A stretch of DNA of 64,000 bases from Sedimenticola_A sp040506895 (GTDB lineage Bacteria; Pseudomonadota; Gammaproteobacteria; Chromatiales; Chromatiaceae): the NCBI GenBank assembly GCA_040506895.1, contig JBEVVY010000001.1, forward strand, positions 868,001-932,000, read 5' to 3'. The notes under the pieces are model-generated. The model saw only the letters and a program-made list of their open reading frames with translations, had not been told where the DNA came from and did no database searches. A program made the translations under genes and the position numbers. Positions within the stretch are counted from its first letter, which is position 1; each line of letters opens with the position of its first letter. Shown here one piece after another: positions 43,259-52,789 of the stretch.

Positions 43259-44013
43259 CCCAGCATCTCCGCTGCCACACGTTGCAGATCGGCATGGGTG
43301 TCCACACCATGCCCCGGCTCTTCCGTCGCAGTGCTGACATGGATCTTCTCCCCGTGCCATAACACCCGCAACTGCTCCAGGGATTCAGCCTGCTCCAGGG
43401 GGGCATGGGGCCAGGCGACATAGCGCTTCAGAAAACCGGCCCGGTAGGCGTACAGACCGATATGCCGATCGAAAGGCGTGGTTTCGGGTAGTGGCCTGTC
43501 AGGATGAAGAAACTCATCCCGGTGATATGGAATGGGTGCACGGCTGAAATAGAGTGCATAGCCTTCCGCATCGGTGACCACCTTCACCACGTGGGGATCG
43601 AACAGGACATCCCGATCCCTGATGGGTGCGGACAGTGTGGTGATGACTGCATCCTGATGGCTGTCCATATCTTCTGCCACCTGGTTGATGAGCCCGGCGG
43701 GCATGGTCGGCTCATCACCCTGCAGGTTGACCACGATGGTCTCATCCGGCCAGTTCAACTGCTCCACCACCTCGGCTATACGGTCGGTACCGCTGCGGTG
43801 CTGGTCCGAGGTCATGCACACCTCGTCACCGAAAGCAGCAGCCGCTTCAGCAATGCGTTCATCATCGGTAGCGATAACCACCTCATCGGCGCCGCTGGCC
43901 TGTGCACGCTCGTAGACATGCTGGATCATCGGTTTGCCGGCTATCTCCAGCAACGGTTTTCCCGGTAGGCGCGTGGAGGCGTACCTGGCTGGAATGACGA
44001 CTTTGAATTTCAT
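43255..44013 (-). CDS. kdsB: CMP-KDO synthetase
   Basis: 252 residues, the usual length. The nucleotide-binding N-terminus has ARYASTRLPGKPL, followed by VIATDDERI, MTSDQHRSGTDRIAEV and VVNLQGDEPTMP. These are the conserved CMP-KDO synthetase motifs. It activates KDO with CTP for lipopolysaccharide core assembly. It is last in the leftward exbB-exbD-lpxK-Trm112-kdsB unit; the small upstream gene lies 23 bases away. Confidence 0.95.
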   Translation of the reverse strand: MKFKVVIPARYASTRLPGKPLLEIAGKPMIQHVYERAQASGADEVVIATDDERIAEAAAAFGDEVCMTSDQHRSGTDRIAEVVEQLNWPDETIVVNLQGDEPTMPAGLINQVAEDMDSHQDAVITTLSAPIRDRDVLFDPHVVKVVTDAEGYALYFSRAPIPYHRDEFLHPDRPLPETTPFDRHIGLYAYRAGFLKRYVAWPHAPLEQAESLEQLRVLWHGEKIHVSTATEEPGHGVDTHADLQRVAAEMLG

Positions 44014-44036
44014 GATTTCTTCTCTGCCCGGATAAC

Positions 44037-44225
44037 CTACTTCGCGGCGACCTCTTCGTCCGCAGGGAGCTCCCTCGCCTCTTCCTGCAACATCACGGGT
44101 ATTCCGTCACGCACGGGGAAGGCCAGGCGATCCACCTTGCAGATCAGCTCACTCGCTTTTTTCTGATACACCAGTTTCCCCTTGCATACAGGACAGACCA
44201 GTATATCGAGCAGCTTCTTATCCAT
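44037..44225 (-). CDS. Trm112/YcaR-family small protein
   Basis: 62 residues starting MDKKLLDILVCPVCKGKL, the N-terminal signature of the UPF0434/Trm112 family. The Cys-x-x-Cys pair is CPVC, and a second VDRLAFPVRDGIPVML segment follows; the second metal-binding pair seen in some homologues is absent. The gene always sits between lpxK and kdsB in gammaproteobacteria. It overlaps lpxK by 8 bases. Confidence 0.9.
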   Translation of the reverse strand: MDKKLLDILVCPVCKGKLVYQKKASELICKVDRLAFPVRDGIPVMLQEEARELPADEEVAAK

Positions 44226-45201
44226 CTTTCAGACCTCTTATCAGTTCATCCAGGCGCTCAACGAACGCCTCCTCGGGATCGGCATCGACCTCGAGATACC
44301 AGTGATATTTCCTGGCAAATGAAGCACATTTTACCGCATCCTTTTCTGTCATCAGTACCGGCAGTTCATCATCGAAGGCGATATCTTCCGCCTCGAACCG
44401 GTGGTGATCAGGAAAACCGTGCTCAATCACCTCGATATCTGTCTCGCGCAGGGTATTGAAAAAGCGCGCAGGACTGCCGATGCCCGCAACCGCATGGACA
44501 CTGCTGCCCCTGAAACTGCCCAATTCTGTGCGCTGCCGGGGATCCGACACCTTGGCCACCGATACCGGCAGAAGCGTCATTCCCGGATACCCCTCAAGTT
44601 CACCGCCGTTTGCGATCACGAGATCGACGCTGCCGAGACGTGACTGTCGCTCTCTCAGCGGCCCGGCCGGAAGGCAGAGCCCATTACCGAACTGACGCCT
44701 GCCATCCACGACGGTAATCTCGATATCCCTCTTCAGGGCATAGTGCTGCATCCCGTCGTCCGAGAGGATGATATCGCACTGGCCCTCTTCAACCAGTGCC
44801 CTGGCAGCCTTCACACGATCTGGCCCCACCCACATGGGACATCCGGTTCGACGCGCAATCAGAACCGGCTCGTCCCCCACCATTTTCGGATCGCTTTCAG
44901 GTTCGACCCGCTGGGGCCACTGCCCGGAGGTTCCCCCGTAACCCCGTGAAACGATACCGGGACGGTAGCCCTTGCCTTTCAGGTAGTCCGCCAGCCAGAT
45001 CACCAGCGGCGTCTTACCCGCACCACCAACGGTGATGTTTCCGACGACTATCACGGGAAGCGGTAGTTTTTTCGAGCCGAACAGGCCCATGCGATAGGCC
45101 AGCCTGCGCAGCCACGCAAGGAGGCAGAAAAGCCAGGAGAGCGGCAGAAGTACGATTGAGACCGGGTTTATCGTATCCCAATAGCTGTCGATACTTTTCA
45201 C
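44218..45201 (-). CDS. lpxK: tetraacyldisaccharide 4'-kinase
   Basis: 327 residues if begun at the GTG at 45201 (VKSIDSYWDTINP, translated as Met), which gives the usual N-terminus and clears the exbD stop. An upstream frame reaches 45258 inside exbD. One N-terminal hydrophobic segment (VSIVLLPLSWLFCLLAWL) is followed by a Walker A loop NITVGGAGKTPLV, and later ILSDDGMQHYAL. It phosphorylates the 4' position of the lipid A precursor at the inner membrane. The ribosome site is weak, so translation may be coupled to exbD. Confidence 0.92.
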   Translation of the reverse strand: MKSIDSYWDTINPVSIVLLPLSWLFCLLAWLRRLAYRMGLFGSKKLPLPVIVVGNITVGGAGKTPLVIWLADYLKGKGYRPGIVSRGYGGTSGQWPQRVEPESDPKMVGDEPVLIARRTGCPMWVGPDRVKAARALVEEGQCDIILSDDGMQHYALKRDIEITVVDGRRQFGNGLCLPAGPLRERQSRLGSVDLVIANGGELEGYPGMTLLPVSVAKVSDPRQRTELGSFRGSSVHAVAGIGSPARFFNTLRETDIEVIEHGFPDHHRFEAEDIAFDDELPVLMTEKDAVKCASFARKYHWYLEVDADPEEAFVERLDELIRGLKDG

Positions 45202-45229
45202 AGGGCAGATAACCCCCGGCCCGGGGACC

Positions 45230-45679
45230 TCAGTTTTCCGTCGGCTGCTTGGCAGCAAAGGTCATGTGCACGAAACCGAGCTGGCTGGCCGCATCCATCA
45301 CCTTGATCACGGACTGGTGTGCCGCGTTGGCATCGGCGGTGATGATCACCGGCAGATCCCGGCGAACCCCGCTGGCCTTCTCGATGGCACGTTTCAGGGT
45401 CTCCAGTTCGGTATTCACCACCTCTTTCTGATTGACGTAGTAGCGGCCCTTGGCGTCCACCACGATATCCAGCTGCTTCTCATCCTGGTTCTTTTCATCC
45501 TGGGTCGCCGCCTCGGGCAGTTCGACCTTGATGCGGGACTCCCTGTCGAAGGTCGTGGAGACCATGAAGAAGATCAACAGCAGGAACACCACATCGATCA
45601 GCGGTGTGATGTTGAGTTCGGGGGACTCCTTGCGGTGAGGCCTGAGATTCACTTGATGCCTACCCCGCATCCTGCTCAC
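45230..45679 (-). CDS. exbD: ExbD/TolR-family biopolymer transport protein
   Basis: 149 residues. The N-terminal TM helix carries the essential Asp in ELNITPLIDVVFLLLIFFM, and a periplasmic domain follows. With ExbB it converts the proton gradient into force for TonB-dependent outer-membrane transport. It overlaps the 3' end of exbB by 20 bases. A second in-frame ATG at 45670 is possible. The TonB and BtuB genes at 60.5-63.3 kb are possible partners. Confidence 0.92.
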   Translation of the reverse strand: MSRMRGRHQVNLRPHRKESPELNITPLIDVVFLLLIFFMVSTTFDRESRIKVELPEAATQDEKNQDEKQLDIVVDAKGRYYVNQKEVVNTELETLKRAIEKASGVRRDLPVIITADANAAHQSVIKVMDAASQLGFVHMTFAAKQPTEN

Positions 45680-46280
45680 GTTCGCCCTTCATTACTTCCA
45701 CCATCTTCAGGGCCTGCTCCTCCATCACCACCACCAGTTGCTCCACCCGACCGCTGAAGTAACGGTGGAACATCAGGCTCGGAATGGCCACGGAGAGACC
45801 CGCTGCCGTTGTGATCAGCGCTTCGGAGATACCGCCCGCCAGCACTGTGGGATTGCCGACACCGGCGGTTGTGATGACGGAAAACACCTTGATCATGCCG
45901 ATGACCGTGCCGAGCAGGCCGAGCAGTGGTGTGATGGAGGCGATGGTGCCCAGGGTGTTCAGATAGCGCTCGAGCTCATGCACCACCTGGCGTCCGACCT
46001 CCTCGATGGACTCTTTCATGATCTCCCGGGAGTGCTGGCGGTTCATCAGGCCCGCCGCCAGGATACGACCCAGGGCCGATCCCTCCTGGACCGTGAGCAC
46101 ATGGGCATTGGTCAGATTGTCCTTTCGGTGCATCTGCCAGATCTGTGCCACCAGGTTCTCCGGGGCGACCCGTTCCCTGCGCAGCGCCCATAGACGTTCA
46201 ATCACGATGGCCAATGCCACTATCGAGCATGCGATTATCGGCAGCATCAGCCAGCCGCCCGCTTTAACCAATTCAAACAC
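45660..46280 (-). CDS. exbB: ExbB/TolQ-family biopolymer transport protein
   Basis: 206 residues with three TM helices: WLMLPIIACSIVALAIVIERL, then TLGTIASITPLLGLLGTVIGMI and GGISEALITTAAGLSVAIPSLMF. The GLLGTVIGM motif is the family signature. It forms the proton channel with ExbD. It is the first gene of the lipid A block, 117 bases downstream of comEC. Confidence 0.94.
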   Translation of the reverse strand: MFELVKAGGWLMLPIIACSIVALAIVIERLWALRRERVAPENLVAQIWQMHRKDNLTNAHVLTVQEGSALGRILAAGLMNRQHSREIMKESIEEVGRQVVHELERYLNTLGTIASITPLLGLLGTVIGMIKVFSVITTAGVGNPTVLAGGISEALITTAAGLSVAIPSLMFHRYFSGRVEQLVVVMEEQALKMVEVMKGEREQDAG

Positions 46281-46397
46281 AGTGGTTTTCCTTCAGACTC
46301 TTCTGCAGTTTCTACCGGCGCAGGGTTGTTCTGGTGTTGTCGGTCCTGCACATCGGCATAATGATACTGTATCCCCCTGCTCCCCGAAAGCTTCCCT

Positions 46398-48677
46398 TCA
46401 GGGGCTCCAATGCCAGTACCGCCTGCTCTCCATCCTGTGGCGCCTGGGGCCACCGAGCCCGCCTTTACGACCCAGTATGAAGGTTATGGCGCCGGACTCC
46501 GCCGTGGTGAGGATTTCAGCCCCTGCGGCGCGCCAGCGCGCCCTTACCTCCGGCCTCGGAAACCCGTAGCGGTTGCGGTAACCCACCGAGGCAATGGCAT
46601 AGCGGGGCGAAACCGAGTCAACGAATAGCTCGCCGGAAGAGGTGAGGCTGCCGTGATGGGGGATAGTCACCAGGTCCGCACCGAGCTGACCGGGATATCG
46701 CTCCACCAGCGACCTCTCCCCCGCACCCTCGATATCCCCGGTCAGCAGCAGCCGGTGGCCTCCCGCCTCGACCAGCAGCACGCAGGAACTGTTGTTGCCA
46801 TGCCAATCTGAGGGGTTATCCGGGTGCAGGATGCGAAACCGCACCCCGTCCCACTGCCACTCCGTACCCGCCTGGCAGCGTTGCGGGTCCCGATCCCCGA
46901 CCAGGAGTGACCTGATGGGAAACGCCCCGGCCAGGGCGGCATAGCCCCCCGCATGATCGAGGTCGCCGTTACTGAGGATCACCCGGTCGATACCCTTTAC
47001 ACCGATATGCTGCAGATAGGGCACCAGAACGGCTGAACCGGCATCGAAGCTCTCCGAGAACCTCGGGCCGGCATCGTACACCAGGCGATGATGGCGGGTC
47101 TCCAGCACCGCGGACATCCCCTGCCCCACATCGAGCAGCGTGAAGCGCACCTCTCCCTCACTCAGGGGCGAGGTGCTCCAGAAAAAGGGAATGGCAACCA
47201 GCACCGCTCCCGGCAGCCTGGCCGGCATCCCGACAGGTGCCAGCAGAAGAAGCACACCCACCAGGGCGGCAGACCAGATCATGGCAGGTGCTGCGGGAGC
47301 CGGGTGAAAAAAACCTGTCGTGCCAGCCAGGAGTTCCAACAACCGATAGACACTACTGAGCAGGCTGCCGGTCATATCGAGCAGCAACGCACCGGCCGGG
47401 TAATAGAGGTCGGCCAGCAGCACGGTGACCAGTGAAAGCGGTACCAGCAGAAAACTGAACAGGGGAACGGCAACCAGGTTGATGAGCGGTGCCAGCAGGG
47501 AGACGCCCATACCCCAGAGGAAGAGCAGTGGAGACAGTAGTGCCGTTATATACAACTGAACCCTGACCATACCCTGCAAATAACCGGTCCTGCCCACCCT
47601 TCCGGCGAGTGCGAGAAAGATCGCCCCAACGGCTGCGAAAGAGAGCCAGAAGCCGGCCGAGAGTACCGCCAGTGGATCAAAGACCAATACCACGACCAGG
47701 GCGTAAAGCAGCGCCCGGCTTCCGGCCACCGGTCGGCGCATCAGCAATGCCGCCAGGACGACGGCGAGCATCAGCAGGGCACGCTGGGTTGGAATGGCGA
47801 ATCCGGCCAGGGCAGCGTAGACCAGTGCACCCGTAAACGCGAATATCGCCGCAGCCTGGTGCACCGGCATCAGTTTCATACCGCGAACGCTGATACGCCA
47901 AAGCCTGTTCCCGACGAAAAACAGGAGACCGGCGACAATACCGATATGCAGACCTGAAATCGCCACCAGGTGATTGGTCCCGGTCCGGCTGAAAACCTGC
48001 CAGTCACGCCGTTCGAATCCGCCACGCTCGCCGATGGTCAATGCCACCAGCATGGCACTGCCCGGGTTGTTACCAAGGTGATCAGTGACCCGCTTCCTGA
48101 GCCCTGAACGCCATCGATCGATCGCATGCAGATCACCACTGCTATCAATCCGTCGGTTTTCCTCCCAATCCCTTACGTAGCCAGTGGCCCTGATCCCCTT
48201 GCGGTAGAGCCAGCCCTCGTAATCGAATCCACCGGGATTGCTGAAACCGTGCGCCCGCTTGAGCTTCACCTTCAATCTCCAGCGCTCCCCGACATCGATA
48301 TTTGGATAACCGGCATACCATGAGAGCCGCACCCTGAGTGGTAAGCTGCCGGAATAATCTACATTCAGTATCTGTTCGACCTGGAAACCGAATCGAAGAC
48401 GCCTGCCATTATCTTCTGGCAGCGAGTCGACCACCCCCTCCACCACGACCTCCTCTCCTTCGATGAGGCTGAGCGCATGATCGGGCAGCGCACCGTGGGC
48501 CATCCACAATGCCCATAGAAATCCGATCGGCAGGGAGAGAATCAGCCTGTAACCGGGAAACCGCCAGAGCAGCAAGAGCAGTATCGGGGCAATGAATGAA
48601 AGACCGAACGGTGGCAGCTCAGACTGAAGCTGAAGCAAAAAGATACCGGCAGCAAATCCCAATGCACCCTGAAACAC
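46398..48677 (-). CDS. comEC: DNA-uptake channel protein ComEC/Rec2
   Basis: 759 residues. The N-terminal part has TM helices, then an OB-fold-like DUF4131 segment (VVVEGVVDSLPED). The competence domain has about ten TM helices (TGTNHLVAISGLHIGIVAG is its conserved motif). A C-terminal metallo-beta-lactamase-like domain holds DVGQGMSAVL, SNGDLDHAGG (metal site) and IPHHGSLTSSG. It forms the inner-membrane channel for single-stranded DNA in natural transformation. No other competence gene is in the window. It lies next to exbB, as in Pseudomonas. Confidence 0.92.
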   Translation of the reverse strand: MFQGALGFAAGIFLLQLQSELPPFGLSFIAPILLLLLWRFPGYRLILSLPIGFLWALWMAHGALPDHALSLIEGEEVVVEGVVDSLPEDNGRRLRFGFQVEQILNVDYSGSLPLRVRLSWYAGYPNIDVGERWRLKVKLKRAHGFSNPGGFDYEGWLYRKGIRATGYVRDWEENRRIDSSGDLHAIDRWRSGLRKRVTDHLGNNPGSAMLVALTIGERGGFERRDWQVFSRTGTNHLVAISGLHIGIVAGLLFFVGNRLWRISVRGMKLMPVHQAAAIFAFTGALVYAALAGFAIPTQRALLMLAVVLAALLMRRPVAGSRALLYALVVVLVFDPLAVLSAGFWLSFAAVGAIFLALAGRVGRTGYLQGMVRVQLYITALLSPLLFLWGMGVSLLAPLINLVAVPLFSFLLVPLSLVTVLLADLYYPAGALLLDMTGSLLSSVYRLLELLAGTTGFFHPAPAAPAMIWSAALVGVLLLLAPVGMPARLPGAVLVAIPFFWSTSPLSEGEVRFTLLDVGQGMSAVLETRHHRLVYDAGPRFSESFDAGSAVLVPYLQHIGVKGIDRVILSNGDLDHAGGYAALAGAFPIRSLLVGDRDPQRCQAGTEWQWDGVRFRILHPDNPSDWHGNNSSCVLLVEAGGHRLLLTGDIEGAGERSLVERYPGQLGADLVTIPHHGSLTSSGELFVDSVSPRYAIASVGYRNRYGFPRPEVRARWRAAGAEILTTAESGAITFILGRKGGLGGPRRHRMESRRYWHWSP

Positions 48678-48826
48678 ATCTTCATACCATCAATTGCCAT
48701 AGGAATTATTATCCTATATCCAGAAAGCCTTGTTGAGAAGAGCCGAGCAAGGTCATCAACCTGTAGCCAAAGAGCTGTTAGCGTGTTTGAATAGCGGGCG
48801 CATGGTTTTTCATCGACAGGTCATCG

Positions 48827-49354
48827 ATGCCAAAACACATCATAAGAAAGTACGCACCGGATCACGAGACTATCCGAAGCCACAAGCATATGCAGGTCTT
48901 CGGCAAGCTGCTCCACGATCCCAATCTCTGGCACATGAACAGACGTTCGGTATCGGGTGCCTTTGCAGTGGGACTGTTCTGGTCATTCATACCGATGCCA
49001 TTCCAGATGATCGCGGCGGCGGCCACCGCCATACCTGCACGGGTAAACCTGCCCATCTCGGTAGCCCTGGTCTGGATCAGCAATCCCCTGACCATGCCCC
49101 CCATGTTCTATTTCAACTACCTGGTTGGGGCACTGTTCGTCGGTAACGGTGCCGAGGCTGCGGATTTCGAGATGACACTGGAATGGTTCAGTCAAAGTAT
49201 GGGGCAGATCTGGCAACCCCTTTACCTTGGCAGCCTGATCTGCGGCATTATCGCCGCCCTGCTGGGCTATGCCGTGATGCGCGGATTATGGCGACTGCAT
49301 ATCGTCAGCCACCTGAAGAGGCGGCGGGAGCGCAAGCGTACTGAAGCGGGTTAA
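48827..49354 (+). CDS. DUF2062 membrane protein
   Basis: 175 residues. The conserved DUF2062 core runs SVSGAFAVGLFWSFIPMPFQM, then VNLPISVALVWISNPLTMPP, with two or three TM helices. The C-terminus is basic (SHLKRRRERKRTEAG). Function is unknown. It sits between comEC and lolD, a position conserved in pseudomonads (PA2985-like). The end overlaps the lolD stop by 4 bases. Confidence 0.88.
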   Translation: MPKHIIRKYAPDHETIRSHKHMQVFGKLLHDPNLWHMNRRSVSGAFAVGLFWSFIPMPFQMIAAAATAIPARVNLPISVALVWISNPLTMPPMFYFNYLVGALFVGNGAEAADFEMTLEWFSQSMGQIWQPLYLGSLICGIIAALLGYAVMRGLWRLHIVSHLKRRRERKRTEAG

Positions 49355-50037
49355 CCGCTCTCACCGAGAATACCGTCCTCGAGCACCATAACGCGGTCCA
49401 TGCGCTCGGCCAGTGAAGGATCATGGGTGACCACGATGAAACTGGTCCCCACCTCCCGGTTCAGTTCCAACATCAGTTCGTAGACCCGCTCGGCGGTCTT
49501 GCGGTCGAGGTTACCGGTGGGTTCATCCGCCAGCACGCACCTTGGATCATTAACCAGCGCCCTGGCGATGGCCGCTCTCTGGCGTTCACCGCCGGACATC
49601 TCGCCTGGTTTGTGACTTATGCGATCTCCCAGGCCAACCCGTTCGAGAATCCCTGCCGCCCGTTCTCTCGCTTCAGGCACTGGCCGGCCACCCACCAGGA
49701 GAGGCATGGCGACGTTCTCCAGAGCGGTGAATTCCGGCAGCAGGTGATGAAACTGGTAGACAAAACCCAGGGTCCTGTTTCTGAGGCGTCCCCGCGCCTT
49801 TTCTCCCAGCTTTTCGATATTCTCACCCTCGATCAGCACCTCGCCGCCGGTGGCCAGATCCAGCCCACCCAGGCAGTGCAACAGGGTGCTCTTGCCTGAA
49901 CCGGAGCTGCCGACAATGGCTAAACGTTCACCGGTCCCCACCTCCAGGTCGACACCCTTGAGGACATCCACCTTGAGCTTTCCGTCCTGAAAACTGCGCA
50001 CCAGTCCACGGCACGCCATCACCGCAGAATCACTCAT
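49351..50037 (-). CDS. lolD: lipoprotein-releasing ABC transporter ATP-binding protein
   Basis: 228 residues from the ATG at 50037, which overlaps the lolC stop by 8 bases; an upstream start would extend into lolC and is rejected. Walker A GSSGSGKST (43-51), signature MSGGERQRAAIARAL, Walker B CVLADEPTGNLD. It powers transfer of lipoproteins from the inner membrane to LolA. Confidence 0.94.
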   Translation of the reverse strand: MSDSAVMACRGLVRSFQDGKLKVDVLKGVDLEVGTGERLAIVGSSGSGKSTLLHCLGGLDLATGGEVLIEGENIEKLGEKARGRLRNRTLGFVYQFHHLLPEFTALENVAMPLLVGGRPVPEARERAAGILERVGLGDRISHKPGEMSGGERQRAAIARALVNDPRCVLADEPTGNLDRKTAERVYELMLELNREVGTSFIVVTHDPSLAERMDRVMVLEDGILGESG

Positions 50038-51277
50038 AACGCAATGCCTCCGCAGGTTGTGTGCGTGCCGCACGCCACGCGGGGTAGAGGGTCGCCAGCA
50101 GGGTGATGACAAATGCCGTAATGCTCACGTAAGTCACATCGCTCCAGTGCAGGTCCGAGGGGAAGCGGCTGATGTAGTAAACGCTGGGATCCAGGAAATG
50201 GACACCCAGGCGCTCCTCGATCCACTGCACGATGTGCTCGATATTGAGTGAGAGCGCTATGCCGCCGATGATACCTATGATGGTACCGATAAAACCGATG
50301 GTGGCACCCTGGATAATGAAGATGCCCATGATACTGCCGGGTGATGTGCCCAGGGTGCGCAGAATGGCGATATCGCTCTGCTTGTCCGTTACGACCATCA
50401 CCAGTGTCGAGACGATGTTGAAGGCGGCCACGGCGACGATCAGGAACAGGATCAGCGCCATCATCCGTTTCTCGGTCTGCAGTGCGGTGAAGAAATTGCG
50501 GTGCTGGTAAGTCCAGTCCGTGACCCTGTAGACGCCGGGCAGCTGGGCCGCCAGCTCCCTGGATATCCTGGGTGCATCGAGCATATCCACCAGTTTCAGA
50601 CGCACACCGGTGACGTTCTCACCCAGTCTCAGCAGCTTCGCCGCATCCTTGATATGAATCAGCGCCACGCCCCGGTCATACTCCCCCATGCCGACCTCGA
50701 AAATACCGCTCACGGTGAATCGTTTCAGCCTCGGCATGGATCCGGCCGGGGTGATGCGCACCTGGGGGGTGACCACGGTCACCTTGTCACCCACGGTGAC
50801 GCCCAGGCTGAAGGCGAGTTCACGGCCGAGAATGATGTCGAATTTTCCCGCCTCGAGTTGGTCCAGACGGCCAACCACCATGTGTTCACCCACATCGGAG
50901 ACGCGCCCCTCGTAACCGGGCCTGACCCCCCGAAGCATCGCCCCCGCCACCTTGCGGCCATTCACCAGCATGGTCTGGGCCTCGATGAAGGGCGCCTGCC
51001 CCACCACCTTCGGGTGCTCCTGGGAGAGCTTCATCGCCTCTTGCCAGTCCGTCAGTTGGCCGTCAAAGGCCATAATCGTCGCATGAGAGGCCATTCCGAG
51101 AATGCGTTCACGGACTTCCTTGTGAAATCCGTTCATAACTGAGAGTACGGTGATCAGCGCCACCACACCCAGCATGATGCCCAGCATCGATATCAGGGAT
51201 ATAAAGGAGATGAAGTGGTTACGCCGTTTCGCACGGGTGTAACGCAAGCCGATAAATAGTTCCAGGGGTCTAAACAT
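50030..51277 (-). CDS. lolC: lipoprotein-releasing system permease (LolC/LolE family)
   Basis: 415 residues: TM near 24-48 (FISFISLISMLGIMLGVVALITVL), a large periplasmic domain (about 50-265), then three C-terminal TM helices (LFLIVAVAAFNIVSTLVMVVT, IQGATIGFIGTIIGIIGGIAL, ITAFVITLLATLYPAW). The FtsX-type layout with LRYTRAKRRN start matches LolC/LolE. Only one such permease gene is next to lolD, so it may work as a LolF-like homodimer. Length fits. Confidence 0.93.
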   Translation of the reverse strand: MFRPLELFIGLRYTRAKRRNHFISFISLISMLGIMLGVVALITVLSVMNGFHKEVRERILGMASHATIMAFDGQLTDWQEAMKLSQEHPKVVGQAPFIEAQTMLVNGRKVAGAMLRGVRPGYEGRVSDVGEHMVVGRLDQLEAGKFDIILGRELAFSLGVTVGDKVTVVTPQVRITPAGSMPRLKRFTVSGIFEVGMGEYDRGVALIHIKDAAKLLRLGENVTGVRLKLVDMLDAPRISRELAAQLPGVYRVTDWTYQHRNFFTALQTEKRMMALILFLIVAVAAFNIVSTLVMVVTDKQSDIAILRTLGTSPGSIMGIFIIQGATIGFIGTIIGIIGGIALSLNIEHIVQWIEERLGVHFLDPSVYYISRFPSDLHWSDVTYVSITAFVITLLATLYPAWRAARTQPAEALRYE

Positions 51278-51383
51278 AGGGGCGAATTAAACCATATTTG
51301 GATTAAAAAGACCCTTACCTTCCCTATATTTAGGCCAAGCTGCTATATTCACCATTAAGAATAACCGGACAGGAGTTCAAATA

Positions 51384-51677
51384 ATGAAGTTGACCGCCCC
51401 GCTGTTACTCGCCGCTGCGCTGATTCCCGCAGCTCCGGCGGTAACTGCCGACGTATTGTTACTGGATGCCATCGCAGAGAACCCGGCCAACAGTCCGCAG
51501 GGTGTCGAAAGGCCCAGGAACGGCCAGACCATGGATCAGGTGCGAGCCCGGTTTGGCGAGCCTGTCAAAGAGATGCCCTGGATCGGTGATCCGCCAATCA
51601 GCCGTTGGGTATACGACGGTTTTACCGTCTATTTCGAACACGAGCTGGTTATAAACACTGTGATTCACCGCCAGTAA
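51384..51677 (+). CDS. small secreted protein
   Basis: 97 residues, signal peptide MKLTAPLLLAAALIPAAPAV with cleavage near TAD. The mature part has a BamE/SmpA-like pattern: MDQVRARFGEPVKEMPWIGDPP, then WVYDGFTVYFEHELVINTVI. It resembles small conserved secreted proteins of gammaproteobacteria with a phospholipid-transport or outer-membrane-assembly fold, but this is not certain. It has a ribosome site AGGAG. Confidence 0.7.
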   Translation: MKLTAPLLLAAALIPAAPAVTADVLLLDAIAENPANSPQGVERPRNGQTMDQVRARFGEPVKEMPWIGDPPISRWVYDGFTVYFEHELVINTVIHRQ

Positions 51678-51792
51678 TCCCTGGTGACCGGTGCCTGGAA
51701 TCCACAGGCACCGGTCTGTCTGCCCTTCGCTCTCGACTGGCACCTCTACCCCTGAACGGCCCACCCCGGGCTTCCCACGCCACTGACCATCA

Positions 51793-52689
51793 ATGTCCAA
51801 TACACCCCGAGAAAAGCTGACCGTCGCCCTGTTGCAGCACGCCAACGGCCCAGACGCCGGGGCCAATCTGCAGTACATCGAACAGGAGACGAGGCGGGCA
51901 GCGGCCCAGGGCGCCAAACTGGTGCTGCTCCAGGAGCTGCACAACGGCCCCTATTTCTGCCAGGTCGAGGACACCGACAACTTCGATCTTGCGGAGCCCA
52001 TTCCCGGCCCCAGTACCGAGAGACTTGGCGACCTGGCCGGGGAACTCGGCGTGGTGATCGTCGCCTCGCTGTTTGAGAAGCGCTCTGCCGGTCTCTACCA
52101 CAACACCGCCGTGGTCCTGGATGCCGACGGCACCCTTGCGGGCAGGTACCGCAAGATGCACATCCCTGACGATCCCGGCTTTTACGAGAAGTTCTACTTC
52201 ACTCCCGGTGATACCGGCTTCAGGCCCATCGACACCGCTGTTGGACGGCTCGGTGTGCTGGTCTGCTGGGATCAATGGTACCCGGAAGCAGCACGCCTGA
52301 TGGCCCTGGCCGGCGCCGAGATACTGCTCTACCCCACCGCCATCGGCTGGGACCCGCGGGATGACGAGGGTGAACAGGCCCGCCAACTGGAATCCTGGGT
52401 TACCGTTCAGAGAGCACACGCCATCGCAAATGGTCTGCCCCTGCTGGCCTGCAACCGCGTGGGGCATGAAGCCGACCCGTCCGGCAGCAGCCCTGGAATA
52501 CGATTCTGGGGCTACTCCTTTGCCTGCGGACCCCAGGGAGAGTTCCTTGCCCAGGCCGGCCAGGAGGGGGAGACCCTGCTGGCGACCCTGGACATGGACC
52601 GCTGTGAGAATGTACGTCGTATCTGGCCCTTTCTGCGTGACCGCCGCATTGATGCCTACGACAAGCTCAAGCTCCGGTTTGACGATTAG
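51793..52689 (+). CDS. aguB: N-carbamoylputrescine amidase
   Basis: 298 residues with the nitrilase-superfamily triad: Glu48 in LQELHNGPYFC, Lys121 in YRKMHIPDD, Cys158 in LVCWDQWYPEAAR. The WDQWYPEA and FWGYSFACGP segments fit AguB. It converts N-carbamoylputrescine to putrescine, NH3 and CO2. The usual partner agmatine deiminase (aguA) is not within the window. Confidence 0.9.
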   Translation: MSNTPREKLTVALLQHANGPDAGANLQYIEQETRRAAAQGAKLVLLQELHNGPYFCQVEDTDNFDLAEPIPGPSTERLGDLAGELGVVIVASLFEKRSAGLYHNTAVVLDADGTLAGRYRKMHIPDDPGFYEKFYFTPGDTGFRPIDTAVGRLGVLVCWDQWYPEAARLMALAGAEILLYPTAIGWDPRDDEGEQARQLESWVTVQRAHAIANGLPLLACNRVGHEADPSGSSPGIRFWGYSFACGPQGEFLAQAGQEGETLLATLDMDRCENVRRIWPFLRDRRIDAYDKLKLRFDD

Positions 52690-52789
52690 AGCCTGATCGC
52701 ATCCAATTAACCCATTGAGTTTACAGGGGATCCGTTGACTCATATCAGCAATCTCTTATACTCCTGGGCTCGAGTAACGGAGAGACCCC